The position numbers and the translations under genes are program-made. From contig CAZUVE010000038.1 of the NCBI GenBank assembly GCA_964623735.1, forward strand, positions 1-20,927: a DNA stretch of 20,927 bases, in the 5' to 3' direction. This document shows positions 6,127-13,443 of the stretch, one piece after another (the first letter of the stretch is position 1; each line of letters opens with the position of its first letter). Under the pieces are notes generated by a model. The model was given only the letters and a program-made list of their open reading frames with translations, made no database searches and was not told the origin of the DNA. The DNA comes from SW-9-67-25 sp964623735. GTDB taxonomy: Archaea; Halobacteriota; Halobacteria; Halobacteriales; Haloarculaceae.

Positions 6127-7023
6127 ATGGACGACAGTTACGACGGTCCCCTGGAGGCGCCGCGTCCGCACGCCGGAGCGAGGGCCGGCGCGGTCCGAGC
6201 ACCCGCCGACAGCGCGCGTCCGGGCCGGACACCGGCGGACCGCGCGGGCGAGAGTGAGACGCAAGACGGGGCCCGTGTCTACCTCGTCGGGGCCGGCCCC
6301 GGCGACCCGGACCTGTTGACCCGCCGGGCCTGGGACGTGATCGGGGGCGCCGACGCCGTCCTGTACGATTCGCTGACCGCCGACGAGCTGGTGGCCGAAC
6401 TGCCCGCCCGCGTGACCGCCGTCGACGTCGGGAAGCGCCCGCCCGACCCGGTCACGCAGGATGAGATCCACGACCGCCTCGTCGCGCGGGCCGGGAACGG
6501 CGACACCGTCGTCCGGCTGAAAGGCGGCGACCCCGGCGTCTTCGGCCGGGGCGGCGAGGAAGCCGAACATCTCGCCGCCGAGGGCGTCCCCTTCGAGGTG
6601 GTCCCCGGCGTCTCCAGCGTGCTGGCCGCCCCCTCGGTCGCGGGCATCCCCCTGACCCACCGGGAACACGCCTCGAGTGTGACGGTCGTGACCGGCCACG
6701 AGACGCCGGAGAAGGAGGGGACCGCACTCGACTGGACGGGGCTCGCCGCGACGGTGCGTACCGGCGGGACGCTCGTCGTGCTCATGGGCGTGGCCAGCCT
6801 CCCCTCCTACGTCTCCCGCCTCCGGGAGGGGGACGTTCCCGCCGACACCCGGGTCGCGCTCGTCGAGAGAGCGACCTGGGACGGCGAGCGGACAATCACC
6901 ACGACGCTCGGGGACGCCGTCGCCGACGCCCGGGCGGCCGACGTCCAGCCGCCCGCGGTCACCATCGTCGGGGACGTGGTCGGGGTCCGGGACCGCGTCG
7001 AGAACGCCCTGTGCCGCGAGTGA
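6127..7023 (+). CDS. cobA: Uroporphyrinogen-III C-methyltransferase (SUMT)
   Basis: SUMT transfers two methyl groups from S-adenosylmethionine to C2 and C7 of uroporphyrinogen III, giving precorrin-2, the entry point to cobalamin and siroheme. The 298-residue protein shows the family blocks in order: VYLVGAGPGDPDLLT (51-65), YDSLTADELV (80-89), VVRLKGGDPGVFGRGGEE (128-145), FEVVPGVSSVLAAPS (156-170) and GIPLTHR (173-179). The ATG at 6127 is chosen; a GTG at 6112 is the only other nearby in-frame start. About 50 residues rich in Arg, Ala and Pro precede the first conserved strand, which normally begins near the N-terminus. The gene opens the cobalamin island and is followed by the CbiX-like gene 102 nt later. 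It could also serve siroheme synthesis. Confidence 0.93.
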   Translation: MDDSYDGPLEAPRPHAGARAGAVRAPADSARPGRTPADRAGESETQDGARVYLVGAGPGDPDLLTRRAWDVIGGADAVLYDSLTADELVAELPARVTAVDVGKRPPDPVTQDEIHDRLVARAGNGDTVVRLKGGDPGVFGRGGEEAEHLAAEGVPFEVVPGVSSVLAAPSVAGIPLTHREHASSVTVVTGHETPEKEGTALDWTGLAATVRTGGTLVVLMGVASLPSYVSRLREGDVPADTRVALVERATWDGERTITTTLGDAVADARAADVQPPAVTIVGDVVGVRDRVENALCRE

Positions 7024-7042
7024 CCGGGTGACCAAAACTTAT

Positions 7043-7059
7043 TTGTGAGTTCCTCACAA
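7043..7059. promoter_or_regulatory. 17-bp perfect palindrome, probable operator upstream of the cbiX-like gene
   Basis: TTGTGAG (7043-7049), a 3-nt TTC spacer and CTCACAA (7053-7059) form a perfect 7+7 dyad directly abutting an AT-rich CTTATTTG block. Symmetric 7-bp half sites of this kind usually bind a dimeric regulator. It lies 20 nt after the SUMT stop, so a role as a weak RNA hairpin ending the SUMT transcript is an alternative, although no T-run follows. Confidence 0.5.
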
Positions 7060-7095
7060 CCACCCCTAACGCAAGCACGGTTGGCCTAGTACAAT

Positions 7096-7106
7096 GAAAT
7101 TTGCAT
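7096..7106 (+). promoter_or_regulatory. Possible BRE/TATA-like element for the cbiX-like gene
   Basis: GAAATTTGCATA lies 20-30 nt before the ATG at 7126, the distance expected for a leaderless archaeal transcript. The match to a TATA box is only fair. If instead the CTTATTTG block at 7039-7045 is the TATA box, the transcript would have a leader containing the short frame 7094-7129. Confidence 0.3.
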
Positions 7107-7125
7107 ACGCAGCCCCACGTCAGCA

Positions 7126-7911
7126 ATGACCGCGGACGCACTCCTCCTCGTCGGTCGCGAGGCGCCGGGCGCGCGGGACATCTACGAGGTCCACGCCGAC
7201 AGACTCCGGGAGAGGGACGCTGCCCGGTCGGTTCGGGTCGCGACCTACGAACACGACCCCCGGCGGGAACTGCGCGACGCCGTCTCGGAGGTTTCGGCCG
7301 CCCGGACCTACGCCGTGCCGATGTGTCTGGCCCACACCCACGAGACGACCGACGCGCTGCCCGCGGCGCTCTCGGCGTCCGACGGCGAGGTGCAGTACTG
7401 CGAGCCCGTGGGCCGGAGTCCGTCGGTGACGACCGCGATTATCGACCGGGCGGCCGAACACGCCAGCGCCGATCCGTCGACGACGCTCGTCCTCGTCGGG
7501 TTCGGGAACACCACCGGCACCTACCACCGCCAGGTCACCGAGTTCCACGCCGCATACGCACGCGAGCGAACCGACTACGGTGCCGTCGTCCCCTGCTACC
7601 TGACCCAGAACCCGGCCGTCGAGTGCGTGCGGTACAACGTCTCCACGGAGTCGGCCGTCGCTGTCCCGCTTTTTATCGCCCCGAGTGCCGCCACGGAGGA
7701 GCGCATCCCGGCGAAACTCGAACTCGACAGGGGCGGCCTCGCGTACGCCGACCCGCTGGGTGTCCACCCGCGGGTCACGGACGCCATCCACGACCGCCTG
7801 GAGACACAGCGGGTCGTCGCAGAGTCCACCCCGGGCCCCGCGTCCTTCGAGGCGGCGCTCGCCGAGACGACTCGCCCTCTCGCCACCGACGGGGACGGCC
7901 GGCTGCCTTAG
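7126..7911 (+). CDS. cbiX: CbiX-like (sirohydrochlorin cobaltochelatase family) protein with degenerate metal sites
   Basis: A 261-residue protein with two tandem CbiX-type halves. CbiX inserts Co2+ into sirohydrochlorin without ATP, early in the anaerobic cobalamin route. Half 1 starts ALLLVGREAPGARD and continues AVPMCLAHTHETTDALPAAL; half 2 starts TLVLVGFGNTTGTY and continues AVPLFIAPSAATEERIPAKL. The layout (strand plus Gly, then VPL/VPM strand, then IP/LP helix) is that of the family. However, the usual His-Gly-Ser at each first strand is replaced (VGREA, VGFGN), and of the two second-strand sites only half 1 keeps His (AHTHE). It may therefore have altered metal binding, or act in another step. 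Its stop is 8 nt from the convergent cbiE stop. The family call is firm; active cobaltochelatase function is doubtful. Confidence 0.75.
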   Translation: MTADALLLVGREAPGARDIYEVHADRLRERDAARSVRVATYEHDPRRELRDAVSEVSAARTYAVPMCLAHTHETTDALPAALSASDGEVQYCEPVGRSPSVTTAIIDRAAEHASADPSTTLVLVGFGNTTGTYHRQVTEFHAAYARERTDYGAVVPCYLTQNPAVECVRYNVSTESAVAVPLFIAPSAATEERIPAKLELDRGGLAYADPLGVHPRVTDAIHDRLETQRVVAESTPGPASFEAALAETTRPLATDGDGRLP

Positions 7912-7919
7912 CCCTCCTC

Positions 7920-8678
7920 TTAGCTCTCGCGGACCACGAGTACCGACAGGTCCGAGAAGGGCGTTCCCTCCCGGCCGCCGCCGGCGTGACCGGCGAGGGT
8001 CCCGAGCGTCGTCCGCGTGATCGACTCGTCGGTGTGTGTGAGCCGCTCCATGACCAGCGCCCCGAGGTGGGCCGGGGCACCCGCGTCCAGCAACTCGGCG
8101 GCGACGTCTCCGGGCATCCAGTCGAACGGACGCGGCAACACGAGGAGGTGCCGGCGCCCGACTGCGTCCCGGAGCCGTCCGAGGTCGCCGGCGACGTTGC
8201 CGCTCTTGTGCAGCGTCACGAACTCGGCGTCCTCCATCGGTGTCCGCGCGCGACTCGCGGCCACCTGGAGCGACGAGACGCCGGGAACGATCCGCACCGG
8301 CCGGTCGACGGCCTCCTGCACCTTGCCGACGAACTGATAGCCCGAGTGGTTCGGGTCGCCCATCAGGACCGCCGTCCCCGTCGCGCCCGCGGCAACGCGG
8401 TCGGCGAAGCAATCGAGCGTCTCGGCCTCGTCGCGGTATCCGCAGGTCAGCAGGTCCGCCTCCGTCTCGCCGGCGACGATCTCCACGACCGTCTCGAAGC
8501 CGACCACGACGTCTGCGCGCTCGACAGCGCGGCGCGCCCTCGGGGTGAGGTGGTCGAGGTCACCCGGCCCGACACCCACGGCGCGGACGGGGTCGGCCGG
8601 GTCCGGGTCCTCCGGTGTCGCCGCCGCGACCTCCGCGGGGTCGGGGCCCGACTCCAGATCGTAGCCGTCGCTGCTCAT
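7920..8678 (-). CDS. cbiE: Cobalt-precorrin-7 (C5)-methyltransferase CbiE
   Basis: A 252-residue SAM-dependent tetrapyrrole methylase acting at C5 of the corrin ring. Features match CbiE (the N-terminal half of CobL): VGVGPGDLDHLTPRARRAVERAD near residues 33-55, then GDPNHSGYQFVGKV, VRIVPGVSSLQVAASR, and a late block LLVLPRPFDWMPGDVAAEL followed by ALVMERLTHTDESITR. The first about 30 residues are an acidic extension common in haloarchaeal proteins. The partner activity CbiT (C15 methylation and decarboxylation) is not fused and not in the window. The start codon is 28 nt after the cbiC stop on the same strand, so cobN-cbiC-cbiE looks like one operon. Confidence 0.88.
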   Translation of the reverse strand: MSSDGYDLESGPDPAEVAAATPEDPDPADPVRAVGVGPGDLDHLTPRARRAVERADVVVGFETVVEIVAGETEADLLTCGYRDEAETLDCFADRVAAGATGTAVLMGDPNHSGYQFVGKVQEAVDRPVRIVPGVSSLQVAASRARTPMEDAEFVTLHKSGNVAGDLGRLRDAVGRRHLLVLPRPFDWMPGDVAAELLDAGAPAHLGALVMERLTHTDESITRTTLGTLAGHAGGGREGTPFSDLSVLVVRES

Positions 8679-8706
8679 GGCTCGCCGACGGCGTTGTGAG
8701 GGCGGT

Positions 8707-9429
8707 TCACAGCTCGACCTCCCCGTCGCGGACGTCGCTGGCCACGTGGACGAGTTCGTTCGTCAGTCCCGCCGCAATCCCGCTGCCTCCGCGCCGGCCG
8801 ACGTTCGTCACCGCCGGAACGCCGGTCTCGCGGGAGATCTCGCGGACGCGCTCGCGGCTCTCGGCGGCCTTCACGAACCCCACCGGCGTTGCGACAATCG
8901 CGGCGGGGCGGGTGCCGTTCTCGACACAGTCGGCGAGCGCCAGCGCAGCCGTGGGGGCGTTCCCGACGACCGCGACCGCACCCTCGTAGACGCCCTCGCT
9001 GTCGAGTTCGAGCACCGACGCGGCGGTGCGGGTCATCCCGGTCTCGGCCGCGAGGTCGGCGCCGTTGCCGATGGCCTTCCGGACCGGACAGTCGTGTCCC
9101 CGGCCCGTGATTCCCGCCTTGACCATCGTGATGTCGGTCACGATGGGACGCCGATCGAGCACCGCGCGGGCGCCGGCCCGGACCGGCACGCTCTCGTCGT
9201 CGCCCGCGTCGCCCCCGGTGAAACGGAGCAGGTGCTGGAACTCGGGGTCGCCGGTCGCGTGGACCGCCTTCCCCCGCAGCCGGTCGGCCAGCGTCCCGTC
9301 GGGGACGAGTTCGCGCACACGATCCATGCTCGTCTCCGCAATCTCCATGGCGTTCTCGGTTGTCGCCCCGAGGTCGGCGTACTCCTCGAACTCGCTGTCA
9401 CCGTCGCCGGCCGTGGCGTCAGTCGTCAT
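8707..9429 (-). CDS. cbiC: Cobalt-precorrin-8 (precorrin-8X) methylmutase CbiC
   Basis: This 240-residue enzyme moves a methyl group from C11 to C12, giving cobyrinate or hydrogenobyrinate. Family marks are GKAVHATGDPEFQHLL (conserved His of the family's active-site region), PIVTDITMVKAGITG, EGAVAVVGNAPTAALAL and the near-C-terminal PAAIVATPVGFVKAAESRE. The start MTTDATAGDGDSEFEEYADL is chosen because its ATG overlaps the end of cobN by 11 bp, a translational-coupling arrangement, and because upstream reading enters cobN in a nonsense frame. A short acidic N-terminal extension is present. Confidence 0.93.
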   Translation of the reverse strand: MTTDATAGDGDSEFEEYADLGATTENAMEIAETSMDRVRELVPDGTLADRLRGKAVHATGDPEFQHLLRFTGGDAGDDESVPVRAGARAVLDRRPIVTDITMVKAGITGRGHDCPVRKAIGNGADLAAETGMTRTAASVLELDSEGVYEGAVAVVGNAPTAALALADCVENGTRPAAIVATPVGFVKAAESRERVREISRETGVPAVTNVGRRGGSGIAAGLTNELVHVASDVRDGEVEL

Positions 9430-12400
9430 CCGACCGCACCTCCGGTGCCGTGGGACCCCCGTCGGCCCCCGCTCTGGCCTCAAGTTGCCCGTCGACCCGC
9501 AGGTTGAGGTCCTGCAGCCGCTCGCGGGTGTCATCGTCGGCGTCCCACAGCCCGCGGTCGATGGCCTCCAGCAGCGTGTCGGTGATCGACTCGAGCGCCC
9601 AGGGGTTGACATCGCGGAGCCACTCCTGGCGGTCCGCGTCGAGTGCGTACTTCTCGGCGACGTCTGCCCAGAGCCGGTCGCTGACGACCCCCGTCGTGGC
9701 GTCCCAGCCCAGGGTCACGTCGACCGTCGTCGAGAGGTCGCCCGCACCCTTGTAGCCGTGCTCTTCCATCGAGTCGAGCCACTCGGGGTTGAGAACGCGG
9801 GCGCGCATCGCCTTCCGCACTTTCTCCTCGTTGGTGTAGACGTCGACGTTGTCGGGGTCCGAGGAGTCGCCGACGTACGAGGCGGGTTCGGCGCCGGCGA
9901 TCTCCGAGACCGCCGAGATGAATCCACCGTGGAAGGCGTACCAGTCAGAGGAGTCGAACTCGTCCTGTTCGGCGGTGTCCTCGATCTTGACCGTCGCCTC
10001 GACCGAGGAGAGGCGCCGCTCGAAGGCGTCGTGGGCCTCGCTGACCCGGCCGCGCGAGCCCATCGCGTAGCCGCCCCACTGGACGTACACCTCCGCCAGG
10101 TCCGAGCGGTCCTCCCAGTTGCCCTCGTCGACGGCCTTGTTCGTCCCGGCGCCGTACCCGCCGGGCCGTGTCGTGAACACCCTGTCCATCACCGCGTCGC
10201 GGGCCTCCTCGTGGTCGATCCCGTCCTCGACGGCGAGGTCCGCGGCGTCTTCCTCGACGTGTTTCTTGACGTAGTTCATCTTCGGCGGTTCGTCGAGGTC
10301 GACCACGGCGTCGACGGCGTCGTGGATGACACCCGCCGCCGCGGGGAAAGCGTCCCGGAAGAGCCCGGAGACGCGCGTGGTGACGTCGACGCGTGGCCGA
10401 CCGAGTTCCGCCAGCGGGATGGGCTCGACGCCGTCGATCCGGCCGGCGTCGGTCCACTGCGGTTCGACGCCCATCAGCGCGAGCACCTGTGCGATTGTCT
10501 CGCCACGCGTCCGGACTGTGGGGGTACCCCACGCCACGACGCCGATCTCCTCGGGATACTCGCCCTCCTCGTCGTGGTGGCGCCGGGCCACGCCGTCGGC
10601 GACCTCCCTGCCGACCTGCCAGGCGCTCTTTGCGGGAACCTTCCGCGGGTCCAGCGTGTAGAAGTTCCGCGCCGTCGGCAGCAGGTCGACGCCGCCGCGG
10701 GTGGGCGCACCGCTCCCGCCGGGTTCGACGTACTCGCCGTCGAGCGCGTCGGCGGTCTGTGGAATCTCCTCCTCGGCCGCCTGCACTCGCGGTGCCGCCT
10801 CCTCGCAGATGAAGGCCAGAACCTCCCGCAGGTCGTCGTGGGCGCCGGCCCTGGCGCGGGCGTCACCGAGCGGGTCGATGTCCACGACCAGCAGGTTCAT
10901 GTTCACCTCGTCGTCGGGGCCTGCCTCGTACTCCGAGGCGGGCACGTCGAAACCGGAGTCGGCCAGCGTCTCCACGAGTTCGACGCTCGTCCCGTAGACC
11001 GCGTCGGCGGCCTCGGCGTAGGTCATACCCAGCTGGTCGTCGTACTCGCCGGGCGAATCGAGCATCCGGTCGTAGTCGACGCCGAGCACCCCGGCGACGC
11101 TCTCGCGCAGCGACGGGGCGCCGGGGTTCTCCAGGCGGGTCAGCGCGACCAGATACTCCACGAGACGCTCCCCCGCCGGCGGCTCGCTCATCGTGTGCAG
11201 CCCCAGGCGGATCTGTGTCGTCTTGACGTCCGTGATGTACTCGTGGACGCGCTCGACCAACTCCCCGATAGCCACCTCGTCGCCCGCGACTTCTCCCTCC
11301 GCGAGCGTCGTGCCGGCTTCCTCGGGACCACGGACGTCGGCTCGCTCGTCGATCTCGCCGGCAATCCCGAGCTCGACGGCCAGGTCCAGGTCCGCGACCG
11401 TCTCGCGGAGCAGATCCTCGAGGTGCTCGCCGTCGTCGGTCCGGGCGTCCTCCATGCCCGCCTCGCGGTACCTGTCGGCGAGTTCCTCCAGTTCCGCGAG
11501 CTCGTCGTACGTGCCCGCGTTCGACATCACGGGCGTGAGGTAGTCGACGATGGCCGCGTACGACCGGCGTTTGGCCTGTGTGCCCTCGCCGGGGTTGTTG
11601 ACGATGTAGGGGTAGACGTTCGGGATGTCGTCGACCAGCTGGTCGGGCGCGCTCTCGCCGTCCAGCCCGACGGTCTTGCCCGGCAGCCACTCCAGGGATC
11701 CGTGGGTCCCGAGGTGGACGATGGCGTCCGCCTGGAAACTGTTTCGCAGCCACTTGTAGAAGGCCACGTAGTCGTGGGGGGGCTGCAGGTCGGAGTCGTG
11801 GTAGACCTTCGACGGGTCCATGCCGAAGCCGCGCGGTGGCTGGACCGTGACGAGGACGTTCCCGAACTCGACACCGGGGATGGCGAACGGTCTGTCGGGC
11901 GGGTCGCCCCACTCCTCGCGGACGTTCGCCTGGAAGCGCTCGTCAGTCCCGCCGAACCACTCGCGGTACTGCTCCCGTCCGACGACGTCGACAGACCGCT
12001 CCCGGACGTCCTCTGGCGCGACCCACCGGTCGTCGAGGGTGAGCTGCGAGGTGAGTCGCTCGACCAGTGACTGGCCGTCGTCGGGCAGTCTCCCGTCTCG
12101 CGGGTCGCGTCGCTCCTCGCTCGCGTTCCCCGTGGCGCCGGGCGCCTCGCTTGCGTTCCCCGTGGCGCCGGGCGCCTCGCTGCCCAGATCGTACCCGCGG
12201 TCCGCCAGTTCCGACAGCAGGTTGACAGTGCTCTCGGGGCTGTCCAGCCCGAAGGCGGTGCCGATGCCGTCGTCGCTGGGCGGGTAGTTGTGCAACACCA
12301 CCGCGATTCGTTTCTCGTCGTTGTCGAGATAGCGCAGTCGTGCCCAGTTGACCGCCAGGCGCGCGGCGTGGTCGACCCGCTCGGCGATGGGGAAGTGCTG

Positions 12401-13408
12401 TTTGGGCGCGCTCCCGATGCCCGCCTCGTCGTCGGTGCGCTCCTTGCCGCTGATCGGGTGGGTGATGACGTTGCCGTCGAACTCCGGCAGGGCCACGGAC
12501 AGCGCGAGTTCGAACCCCATCACGCCCGTGTCGCTTCCCTGGTAGCGCGACCGGGACCGCATCGTGGTCACCGTCTGGATGACCGGCACACCCAGCCTGT
12601 CGAGAAACACGTCCTCGGCGCCCGCGCCCTCGTCGCTGGCGGACCGCCCGCGCTCGTCCATCGACAGCGAGAACATGAACGACGAGCACACCGCGTCCAC
12701 CACCTGCTCGCCCTCCTCGTCGAGCAACCACTCCTCTGTCACCCACTCGGCGTCCTGCTGGCCCGCCTCGTCGCTGGCGGGGTTACAGAAGACCGGCAGG
12801 GCGTTCGCTCCCTGTGCTTCGAGCGCCCGGACCTGCGCGTCCACGTACCGGGTGTTCTCGTGGGTCCAGTGGGACTCGTAGAACCACACCGCGACCGTCG
12901 GCTTCCCGGGGTCGAGTTGGGCGTGCAACTCCTCGAAACTCGCTCCGGGGTGGTCGGGGTGGTACACGCCCTCTGTCGGGAGCGTCACCGGGTCGTCGTA
13001 CGCCCGGTCGGTTTGGCCGTGCTCGTCGACGAGAAAGCGCACGCAGTTCGCGACGTTGGCCGTCCCGCCCTTCTCCAGGTAGTCGTAGACGCGCTCGCGG
13101 TCGCCGTCGGGCACCGTCGTGTCCTCGTAGGCGTACGCGTCGCCGGTCGACTTCACGACCAGCGGCACGTCCGCCTCCCGGAGCCGCTCGACAGCGCGGT
13201 CGTATCCCGGCATACTCTCCTCCGAGCCGTGGAGCCAGAACACAACCGCAGTTGCACTCTCGATCTCGTCGACGAACGCCTCGACGTCCGTCTCGTCGTC
13301 GAAGTCACTCTCGGATCGGACCGTCAGATCCGCCTCGAGTCGGTTCGCGGCCCGCTGGACCGCGCCCAGTTCGTTCTCTGTCGCCGTGTACAGGCCGATG
13401 TGGGGCAT
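9419..13408 (-). CDS. cobN: Cobaltochelatase large subunit CobN
   Basis: A 1329-residue protein of the CobN/ChlH/BchH family, the porphyrin-binding subunit that inserts Co2+ into the corrin ring with help of AAA+ subunits. Typical stretches are VVFWLHGSEESMPGYDR near residue 55, KPTVAVWFYESHWTHENTRY, PVIQTVTTMRSRSRYQGSD, PFAIPGVEFGNVLVTVQPPRG, DAIVHLGTHGSLEWLPGKTV, NLLVVDIDPLGDA, and VVAWGTPTVRTRGETIAQ. Length is near the family norm. It begins at an ATG (complement of 13406-13408), 35 bp from the divergent chlID start. That pairing fits the known use, in many archaea, of CobN with ChlI/ChlD-type partners in place of CobS/CobT. A 10-residue tandem duplication lies in the middle (see repeat at 12124-12183). 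It heads the minus-strand operon cobN-cbiC-cbiE. Confidence 0.96.
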   Translation of the reverse strand: MPHIGLYTATENELGAVQRAANRLEADLTVRSESDFDDETDVEAFVDEIESATAVVFWLHGSEESMPGYDRAVERLREADVPLVVKSTGDAYAYEDTTVPDGDRERVYDYLEKGGTANVANCVRFLVDEHGQTDRAYDDPVTLPTEGVYHPDHPGASFEELHAQLDPGKPTVAVWFYESHWTHENTRYVDAQVRALEAQGANALPVFCNPASDEAGQQDAEWVTEEWLLDEEGEQVVDAVCSSFMFSLSMDERGRSASDEGAGAEDVFLDRLGVPVIQTVTTMRSRSRYQGSDTGVMGFELALSVALPEFDGNVITHPISGKERTDDEAGIGSAPKQHFPIAERVDHAARLAVNWARLRYLDNDEKRIAVVLHNYPPSDDGIGTAFGLDSPESTVNLLSELADRGYDLGSEAPGATGNASEAPGATGNASEERRDPRDGRLPDDGQSLVERLTSQLTLDDRWVAPEDVRERSVDVVGREQYREWFGGTDERFQANVREEWGDPPDRPFAIPGVEFGNVLVTVQPPRGFGMDPSKVYHDSDLQPPHDYVAFYKWLRNSFQADAIVHLGTHGSLEWLPGKTVGLDGESAPDQLVDDIPNVYPYIVNNPGEGTQAKRRSYAAIVDYLTPVMSNAGTYDELAELEELADRYREAGMEDARTDDGEHLEDLLRETVADLDLAVELGIAGEIDERADVRGPEEAGTTLAEGEVAGDEVAIGELVERVHEYITDVKTTQIRLGLHTMSEPPAGERLVEYLVALTRLENPGAPSLRESVAGVLGVDYDRMLDSPGEYDDQLGMTYAEAADAVYGTSVELVETLADSGFDVPASEYEAGPDDEVNMNLLVVDIDPLGDARARAGAHDDLREVLAFICEEAAPRVQAAEEEIPQTADALDGEYVEPGGSGAPTRGGVDLLPTARNFYTLDPRKVPAKSAWQVGREVADGVARRHHDEEGEYPEEIGVVAWGTPTVRTRGETIAQVLALMGVEPQWTDAGRIDGVEPIPLAELGRPRVDVTTRVSGLFRDAFPAAAGVIHDAVDAVVDLDEPPKMNYVKKHVEEDAADLAVEDGIDHEEARDAVMDRVFTTRPGGYGAGTNKAVDEGNWEDRSDLAEVYVQWGGYAMGSRGRVSEAHDAFERRLSSVEATVKIEDTAEQDEFDSSDWYAFHGGFISAVSEIAGAEPASYVGDSSDPDNVDVYTNEEKVRKAMRARVLNPEWLDSMEEHGYKGAGDLSTTVDVTLGWDATTGVVSDRLWADVAEKYALDADRQEWLRDVNPWALESITDTLLEAIDRGLWDADDDTRERLQDLNLRVDGQLEARAGADGGPTAPEVRSDDD
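12124..12183. repeat. Tandem 30-bp duplication inside cobN
   Basis: Two adjacent 30-bp copies (12124-12153 and 12154-12183) differ only at their last bases. They encode the 10-residue unit EAPGATGNAS twice, in frame, within a loop-like low-complexity segment of CobN. This looks like recent slippage or unequal exchange. Confidence 0.9.
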
Positions 13409-13443
13409 AAAGTTGTTAAACCTCGGTTGTTATTAATACAAGT
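13409..13443. promoter_or_regulatory. Compact divergent promoter between cobN and chlID
   Basis: Only 35 bp separate the two start codons, so both promoters must overlap. An AT block at 13412-13420 (GTTGTTAAA) is at leaderless TATA distance from the chlID ATG, and 13431-13438 (TATTAATA) is at that distance from the cobN ATG. GTTGTTA is directly repeated at 13412-13418 and 13426-13432, 14 bp apart. TTGTATTA lies on the minus strand at 13434-13441, matching the octamer at SUMT and cbtB. A single bound protein could control both directions. Confidence 0.6.

Noticed and set aside
9026..12070. Very long plus-strand frame antisense to cobN and cbiC
   Set aside because: It is a shadow of the GC3-rich minus-strand genes, with Val/Arg-rich low-information sequence, while the opposite strand encodes clear CobN and CbiC.
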